From JACQXM01 sp964569425 (GTDB taxonomy: Bacteria; Planctomycetota; Phycisphaerae; UBA1845), in the NCBI GenBank assembly GCA_964569425.1, contig CAZMVD010000005.1, positions 1-64,000 of the forward strand: 64,000 nt of DNA. The letters run 5' to 3'. Both the position numbers and the translations under genes were made by a program. The notes under the pieces were generated by a model. It worked only from the letters and a program-made list of their open reading frames with translations. It did not search any database and was not told the DNA's origin. Each line of letters begins with the position of its first letter. Position 1 is the stretch's first letter. Below, piece by piece: positions 58,408 through 64,000 of this stretch.

Positions 58408-58431
58408 GAGGGCGGTCTGGCGACCGCCCTC
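58408..58431 (-). terminator. Hairpin terminator after the Cys-rich secreted protein gene
   Basis: A perfect 10-bp stem GAGGGCGGTC/GACCGCCCTC around a TGGC loop, 69 bases after the minus-strand stop at 58500. The following sequence (TGTCGTTATAG) is only mildly T-rich. Confidence 0.5.
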
Positions 58432-58499
58432 CGGTGTTCCGAACCGTTTGTGTCGGGCCGGCTGGGGCTGTCGAAGTCGACAGGAGCCGGCACATTGTT

Positions 58500-59120
58500 T
58501 TATGGCGTGCAGTTGGGCAACGGGTCGTTGTCGCAGCCGCCGTCTTCCGGACGGCAGAAATCGAACGTACAGGGATTTCCGTCGTCACAACTTACGTTGG
58601 AGTAAAAGCAGAAACCGCCGTTGCAGCTGTCGATGGTGCAAAGGAAACCATCGTCGCAATCGGCATCTACGGAACAGGCCTGACCGACGGGGCAGTTGCC
58701 CGACACGCAGCCGATGGCGCGAAGTTCGTCGAAGGTGACGTTGCCGATTTCGCTGATGTTCCCATCCCAACGGTAAATGCGCACGGTGGGATTAAACTGG
58801 GTCAGGTCGGAACCGACGGCCGAGAACGACCAGTGGCCGTTGCCCGCAGGATTGGTGGTGATGGCCTGGGGATCGCTGACGCCCGGGTCGATTTGGACGC
58901 CGTATACCGTGTTGGGGAGGAAACCCATGATGTGGACTTTGATGTCGGTTCGCGCTTCATTGCCTTCTTTGTAATGCATCATGGCCATGCCGTCTGCGTC
59001 GGGGTTTTCGGCTACCCCGGGACCTGCGGGTGTCAGGGCCTTGACCTTGAGTGGTTTGGCATACAACGCACCCGCCAGTGCACACACTGCAAGAACGCCA
59101 AGCAAACGAAGGGTTTTCAT
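58500..59120 (-). CDS. Secreted protein with Cys-rich C-terminal repeats
   Basis: 206 residues from ATG 59120, with GGAGG at a good distance. The signal peptide is TLRLLGVLAVCALAGALYA. Residues about 25-135 form a beta domain with DADGMAMMHYKEGNEARTDI and HIMGFLPNTVYGVQIDP, resembling CHRD-like domains. Then CSVDADCDDGFLCTIDSCNG and CDDGNPCTFDFC are the same kind of Cys module found in the subtilase and FG-GAP proteins. It is probably released or surface-bound. Confidence 0.72.
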   Translation of the reverse strand: MKTLRLLGVLAVCALAGALYAKPLKVKALTPAGPGVAENPDADGMAMMHYKEGNEARTDIKVHIMGFLPNTVYGVQIDPGVSDPQAITTNPAGNGHWSFSAVGSDLTQFNPTVRIYRWDGNISEIGNVTFDELRAIGCVSGNCPVGQACSVDADCDDGFLCTIDSCNGGFCFYSNVSCDDGNPCTFDFCRPEDGGCDNDPLPNCTP

Positions 59121-59527
59121 GCGAATTTTCCTCCAGCCGATAAGCCGGCCGCCGAGCCGAGGGGACACGCCACAACCCGACCGCCGATTACTCCGCCCGT
59201 GATCCCGATAAGATATCACAGGGCACGGCAGATTACAAAGGAAAAATAGGACGTGCTAAATTTGCGCGGTTATCGGAAGTTGCCGAATCTGCGCGTCGCG
59301 TATGCCTTGGAGCGTAACGGCGAGCTAGGGCAAGCCGGCGCCTGGCACGAAGTGGTGCCACGAACTGGCACGGACCACCGACAGGGACCGTTCAATAGTC
59401 TGGCTCAGAACATGCTCGCCAATTAAGGCAACACAAGAGTGGCAGCCTCGTGTCAGCGAAGCAGTCCCTGTTCACAGGCTGGCGCGAAGATGGCGGAACT
59501 CTGTGGATCGCCCACAGCGCCCTTCGG
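59121..59527. other. Intergenic region
   Basis: About 400 bases with no credible gene. It contains a small hairpin (TGGCAC/GTGCCA near 59342-59360) and is otherwise unremarkable. It should include the promoter of the Cys-rich secreted protein at its left end. Confidence 0.4.
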
Positions 59528-59860
59528 TCAGGCCGCGGGCGTCTTGGGCACGTTGTTCCGGCTGTTGGGCGGTTCCGTCCGGCCCCGCGGGCGCGGCGTG
59601 TCATCGCGTTCCGGGCGGGGACGGAAGGGGCGTTCGATCATCGGGTTCGCTTCGGGCACTTCGGGTCGGTGATCGGCGCGGGGCCGAGGGGGGCTGGGAT
59701 CGCCTGCGACCGGCCGGTTTCGCGGGCCAGTCTCCACGAGAAGTTCGACGGCCGGGGTTTGCCCGCCCGGGCCGCCGAAGACGAAGTACCAGGTGCCCAA
59801 GGTGGCAAACAACGCCAGCGGCGCGGCCCACAGCATCCTGCGATCTGTCAGGTGGTTCAT
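59528..59860 (-). CDS. 110-residue membrane protein with YFVF motif, paralogue A
   Basis: 110 residues from ATG 59860, with GGGAGAG 6 bases upstream. One membrane helix (LWAAPLALFATLGTWYFVF) is followed by GGPGGQ and a long disordered tail rich in Pro, Arg and Asn. The protein at 60150 has the same length, the same helix end (GTYYFVF...PG) and ends in PAA too, so they are paralogues. The layout also resembles the PilP-like protein at 28386. Function unknown. Confidence 0.68.
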   Translation of the reverse strand: MNHLTDRRMLWAAPLALFATLGTWYFVFGGPGGQTPAVELLVETGPRNRPVAGDPSPPRPRADHRPEVPEANPMIERPFRPRPERDDTPRPRGRTEPPNSRNNVPKTPAA

Positions 59861-60062
59861 GGTTGGCTCTCCCTGAAGTGTCTGGCCATGATTCTCGGAT
59901 CGCTCATCGCGCACCAGCGCGAAGCGCCGATCCGCCGGGAGATTGGACGCGCCGCATTCCATTCGGTTCCGCAAGTTGGAGTAATCGCGGACGACGGGGT
60001 CCGGGAAAGCTCATGAACTCATCGGCGGGCAGAGACTGCTTGGGCAAGCGGGGCGTGAGCGC

Positions 60063-60110
60063 ACGTAAAAACAACTGCGCCCGTGGGAACGGAGATGTTC
60101 CCACGGGCGC
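60063..60110 (-). terminator. Intrinsic terminator
   Basis: A perfect 14-bp stem (GCGCCCGTGGGAAC at 60077-60090 with its complement at 60097-60110) around GGAGAT. Read on the minus strand it is followed by AGTTGTTTTTACG, a T-tract. It terminates the 60150-60482 gene. Confidence 0.85.
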
Positions 60111-60149
60111 AGGCGATGATCGAATTCGCCCCCATTACTGATCGAGGAC

Positions 60150-60482
60150 TCAGGCCGCCGGCGCGATTTCCTTTTTCTGCTTGCGCTCCGGCCCACGCGA
60201 TTTAGAACGATCACGTGCGCGCTCTTCGCGTTCTGGCGCCTCGCGAACTCGCGGTGCGGTATCGGAATCGGTCTCTTCTCTTGCGGTCTGCCGGACTTGC
60301 CGCTTGACCGGCTCCTCGGCTGGACGATCTTCGAAGCGGGATCGCCGTTCTCCGGTGTCTTGCACTTGCGTTTGCGTTACGTCCGGTCCGGGGTCGCGAA
60401 ATACGAAGTAGTACGTACCCATGCCGACGATCAGAACGCCCAGCACGCCGAGCATCACTTTCTGTTTCTTTTGTTCATCCAT
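60150..60482 (-). CDS. 110-residue membrane protein with YFVF motif, paralogue B
   Basis: 110 residues from ATG 60482. A basic N-terminus (DEQKKQK) and a membrane helix (VMLGVLGVLIVGMGTYYFVF) are followed by RDPGPD and a highly charged tail with many Arg, Glu and Lys. It is a paralogue of the 59528 product and is followed by a strong terminator, so each is its own unit. Function unknown. Confidence 0.7.
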   Translation of the reverse strand: MDEQKKQKVMLGVLGVLIVGMGTYYFVFRDPGPDVTQTQVQDTGERRSRFEDRPAEEPVKRQVRQTAREETDSDTAPRVREAPEREERARDRSKSRGPERKQKKEIAPAA

Positions 60483-60989
60483 TGCGGTTTCTCCCGAACA
60501 GTCGTGCGCCCCACTCCTCGTCTCGACAACAGGCAATAGCGAGTCTGGCACACCAGCGCATATACGTCAAGCAAAAAAGGCCGTTCACCACTGGCAAGGC
60601 CGTTTCCTACCTGTTATGACGCGCCATCGTCGCGTTGGGTTCGCGCGAAATCCCGATTTTGCCAGATTGGGGACTCCCAATTGTTCATCGACCAGCGCCC
60701 GGCTCCTTCGCTGAGAATCCCCACTATTCAGGTGCCCCATGCCGGCGATTATTGACAGACGACAAATTAAGGTATATCTGCAATACCAGCGTACTTCCCT
60801 ATGCTGGCCGGGCACCGCGGCGTCGTTGGTCGGTGGACGTTCCTGACGCCCGGGTTTCGCGTTTCTAACGTTGGGTGAGAAGTTGCCCGCATCCCGTGAT
60901 CTGCTAATCTGCCTCACAGATCGGGAAATCGCCAACGCGGCACAACCAATTGGTTTTCACGAGCGTGTTTTTTGGCCTGAAGGGAACGA
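60483..60989. other. Intergenic region
   Basis: About 500 bases with no credible gene. It is less GC-rich than its surroundings at 60550-60600 and 60740-60790. A promoter-like pair lies at 60752-60780. Confidence 0.45.
60752..60780 (+). promoter_or_regulatory. Possible promoter with perfect -35
   Basis: TTGACA (60752-60757) is a perfect -35. A -10 could be TATATC at 60773 (15-base spacer) or TATCTG at 60775 (17-base spacer), both imperfect. It lies about 210 bases before the isomerase gene. Confidence 0.35.
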
Positions 60990-61871
60990 ATGAAGACAGG
61001 ATTCAGTTCTTTGTCCTGCCCGGGCTGGGATCTTGAGACGATCATCGCTCAGGCTTCCGCTCTGGGGTTCGACGGGTTCGAGCTGCGCGGGCTCCGCGGC
61101 GAATTGCACCTTCCGTTCGCCCCGGAGCTGGCACGGGCACCGGAGTTGGTTCGCCAGCGACTCGCGGCAGCCAAGGTGGAGTTAGTATGCCTGGGCACCT
61201 CGGTTTCGCTTGACTCGAAGCGAGCTGCCACGATTTCGGAACAGAAGGGGCGGCTGGTTGAAAACCTGGAACTGGCGGCGCGGGTGGGGTGTCCATTCGT
61301 GCGGATTTTCGTTGGCGAGGTGCAACGATGGGACAATCGCCGGGCGGCTCTGGGGCGCATCGCGGAGCAACTCATTGATGTGACTCCGCTGGCCGCGCGT
61401 CATGGCGTGACATTGTTGGTGGAAAACGGCGGCGATTTTCCGGGCAGCGACGATCTGTGGTTCCTGCTGGATGCCGTCGCGCATCCGTCGGTGAAAGCGT
61501 GCTGGAACCAGGTTTACGCGCTGACGGGGCGCGAGCGACCGACGACGTCCATCCCCCGATTGGGAACGAAGCTCGGACTGGTGCACCTATGTGACGCCTC
61601 GTTTAGCGAAGAAGGAACGTTGACCGACTATCGTCCGCTGGGCGAGGGAGACGCGGAAGTCCGGCGGCAGATCGAGCTGCTGCGCGGGATTGCCTATTCA
61701 GGCTATGTCCTGTTTGAGTGGCCCAAGCTGTGGGTTGAGTCGCTGCCCGGACCGGAAGCTGTGCTCGGCCCGGCGGCGAAGTTGATGCGCGAGTGCATCG
61801 ACGCCAGGCAGGCCGTGCTCAGTGCCTATAAAGGGGACAAGCAGGCCCCCAAGTTCGCCAAGGCCGGCTGA
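60990..61871 (+). CDS. Sugar phosphate isomerase/epimerase-like TIM-barrel protein
   Basis: 293 residues. KTGFSSLSCPGWDLETIIAQASALGFDGFELR is the first strand and helix of the xylose-isomerase-like TIM barrel. VRIFVGEVQ and TLLVENGGDFPGSDDLWFLL, then LGLVHLCDASF and GYVLFEWPKLW supply the usual metal-site regions (Glu, Asp, His, Glu). It acts on a sugar or polyol in the cytoplasm; the substrate is unknown. Confidence 0.88.
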   Translation: MKTGFSSLSCPGWDLETIIAQASALGFDGFELRGLRGELHLPFAPELARAPELVRQRLAAAKVELVCLGTSVSLDSKRAATISEQKGRLVENLELAARVGCPFVRIFVGEVQRWDNRRAALGRIAEQLIDVTPLAARHGVTLLVENGGDFPGSDDLWFLLDAVAHPSVKACWNQVYALTGRERPTTSIPRLGTKLGLVHLCDASFSEEGTLTDYRPLGEGDAEVRRQIELLRGIAYSGYVLFEWPKLWVESLPGPEAVLGPAAKLMRECIDARQAVLSAYKGDKQAPKFAKAG

Positions 61872-61918
61872 CGCGATCGGTTGGGAAGCAACCGGCACGT
61901 ACCTCCGCTTCGGTCAGG

Positions 61919-62455
61919 ATGAGAACGAGAACCGTTACGGGATCGGTTGTCACAGCGACGCAGGGGCAGATCGTGCGCGTCGTGTCTTACGGCGTCGCAG
62001 CCTGTTTGTTCGCCGGATGTGCGACGAGCGGCCGGCGTCCTTCGGCCGTTGAAGGAAACGGCCGGGCAAGCGGTGTGTCGGTACAGTTCTGCGCGGCGTC
62101 AACAACGCCGGTCGAAGGCTATCGTGAATTGGCGGACGCACAGGATCAGGTTTTCTATGTCGCGCCGGAGTGCGTGGTGACCGAGCGCGACATCGTCGAC
62201 GCGAAGGTAACGGAGGATGGTCGTGGCCAACCGGCCGTGCTCGTTTCATTGAGCGCGACGGGGGCGGATCGCCTTGCCGCGTTCACCCGTGCTCACATCG
62301 GCAAGCCGATGGCGATTCTCGTGGACGACCAGTTGGTTACCGCGCCCATGATCCACTCTGAGTTCTCTGCCGCGGCGATGATATCCGGGGAGTTTACGCA
62401 GGCGCGCGCCGAGCGAATCGCGATGGCGCTTTCCCGGAAGCCCAAGGATCCCTGA
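61919..62455 (+). CDS. Lipoprotein with SecD P1-head-like domain
   Basis: 178 residues. The signal ends with CLFAGC, a good lipobox. The C-terminal half (VSLSATGADRLAAFTRAHIGKPMAILVDDQLVTAPMIHSEF...GEFTQARAERIAMAL) closely follows the head subdomain of SecD, including the ILVDDQLVTAPMI strand and a Gly-turn. No SecD membrane part is present. Such orphan heads occur in other bacteria but their role is unclear. It starts 47 bases after the isomerase stop. Confidence 0.78.
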   Translation: MRTRTVTGSVVTATQGQIVRVVSYGVAACLFAGCATSGRRPSAVEGNGRASGVSVQFCAASTTPVEGYRELADAQDQVFYVAPECVVTERDIVDAKVTEDGRGQPAVLVSLSATGADRLAAFTRAHIGKPMAILVDDQLVTAPMIHSEFSAAAMISGEFTQARAERIAMALSRKPKDP

Positions 62456-62773
62456 ATCTCACGGTTGGCATGGGGCCGGCTGCATGGTTCGGGGTGCCGC
62501 CGGTCCGCTCGCCACGAGTTTCGGCGACCGTCAGGCGCGCCCAGGTGCTGACCCGCCCCACGTTTTTGGACCGGTCGATCCGAGAGTCGGGGCTTTTCGT
62601 ATGAGTCGGGAGAACGGAGTGGAGTCCCGGATTCCACCGGGCTGTTTCCCCGTTGCCAACTTCGGCTGCGCCCGGCGGCGGTCAATCCACGTCGCATGCG
62701 CATCGAGGCGGATGGTGTCAGGGTAGTGGGCAGGGCGACATCGAAGCCCAAGTCGAGCGATTCGCTATTTCGA
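62456..62773. other. Intergenic region between convergent genes
   Basis: About 318 bases between the SecD-like lipoprotein and the minus-strand decarboxylase. No gene, strong hairpin or repeat was recognised. Confidence 0.4.
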
Positions 62774-63712
<939 letters not shown>

Positions 63713-63836
63713 GGACAACTCCTTAAGATTGCGGAATGGGGAATGCGGAACGCGGGAATCGAACGGAAGCGTGGTCGACGATCGACTTTCCCAATGGTCC
63801 GGTTTTGACGTTCACTGTTTCGCAGCCTTCCGGCGG

Positions 63837-64000
63837 TTACGAATGGTCGAACTCACTGATGCACTCGGCGACGTACGTAATGTCCTGCTCTTCGAGCATG
63901 GGGTGACAGGGCAAGGACAGTACGCGGGCGCAGGCGGACTCGGTCACTGGCAGCGCGCCGGCCTTGTATCCCAGATCGGCGAAACAGCGCTGGCGGTGCA
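63837..64000 (-). CDS. DegT/DnrJ/EryC1/StrS-type aminotransferase, C-terminal fragment
   Basis: The frame is open from the window edge to TAA at 63837-63839, giving 53 complete codons. It contains RCFADLGYKAGALPVTE, LSLPCHPMLEEQDITYVAECI, the usual end of PLP-dependent sugar aminotransferases (SLPxHPxL then a final helix). These enzymes add amino groups to nucleotide sugars. The rest lies beyond the window. Confidence 0.85.
   Translation of the reverse strand, partial: HRQRCFADLGYKAGALPVTESACARVLSLPCHPMLEEQDITYVAECISEFDHS

Overview
The window is a piece of a GC-rich bacterial chromosome, most likely from a Planctomycetota lineage close to Phycisphaerae. Several things point there: secreted proteins with dockerin-like tails, FG-GAP/VCBS repeats and Cys-rich DGLFCNG modules; a signal peptidase I with a zinc-ribbon and a large inserted domain; a membrane protein with a C-terminal zinc ribbon; many prepilin-like proteins; and many short intergenic hairpin repeats. 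The lineage is an inference from these features, not from a marker-gene comparison.

Layout. 0-2 kb: the end of an ABC-F ATPase, a DEAD-box RNA helicase and tRNA-Thr(UGU). 2.7-15.2 kb: a secretome region with a subtilase, tRNA-Lys(UUU), a lone receiver protein, a PKD/beta-propeller lipoprotein, two FG-GAP proteins and a dockerin-tailed protein. Among these lie three unlabelled genes for paralogous 30-residue peptides (9748, 11681, 11857). 15.2-18.7 kb: a pseudopilin and a histidine kinase in overlapping frames, facing an OmpR-type regulator. 18.7-19.6 kb: a long intergenic region with a perfect ParB/parS palindrome (19316-19331). It sits where the + strand changes from C-rich to G-rich, so it is a candidate replication-origin-proximal region.

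19.6-22.2 kb: a zinc-ribbon membrane protein and signal peptidase I. 22.9-39.7 kb, minus strand: one long gene string for a type IV pilus/type II secretion-like machine. It reads histidine kinase, receiver, HD-GYP, degenerate GGDEF, STAS, PilB, PilC, PilM, PilN, PilO, PilP-like, then GspG, GspG, GspH, GspJ, GspI and PilX/GspK-like proteins. PilB carries a tandem motif that fits the MshEN c-di-GMP-binding consensus, so the regulators and the motor look functionally linked. No secretin, PilT or prepilin peptidase is present.

40-46.3 kb, plus strand: a compact surface-glycan cluster (epimerase, CgeB-type and GT4 glycosyltransferases, FkbM and class I methyltransferases, polysaccharide deacetylase). 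A UDP-glucuronate decarboxylase and a DegT-type aminotransferase near the right end are probably related. 46.3-51.4 kb: rsmG, lysC, a thermonuclease-like lipoprotein, and an NSS sodium symporter with its small subunit. 51.5-62.5 kb: a mixed region with an AsmA-like protein, an RNase HII-like protein, a PAS-Fis regulator overlapping a DNA methyltransferase, a VOC protein, a lipoprotein with coiled coil, two paralogous 110-residue membrane proteins, a TIM-barrel isomerase and a lipoprotein with a SecD-like head domain.

The strongest leads are the peptide triad with its hairpins, the parS/skew switch, and the c-di-GMP module built into the pilus operon.
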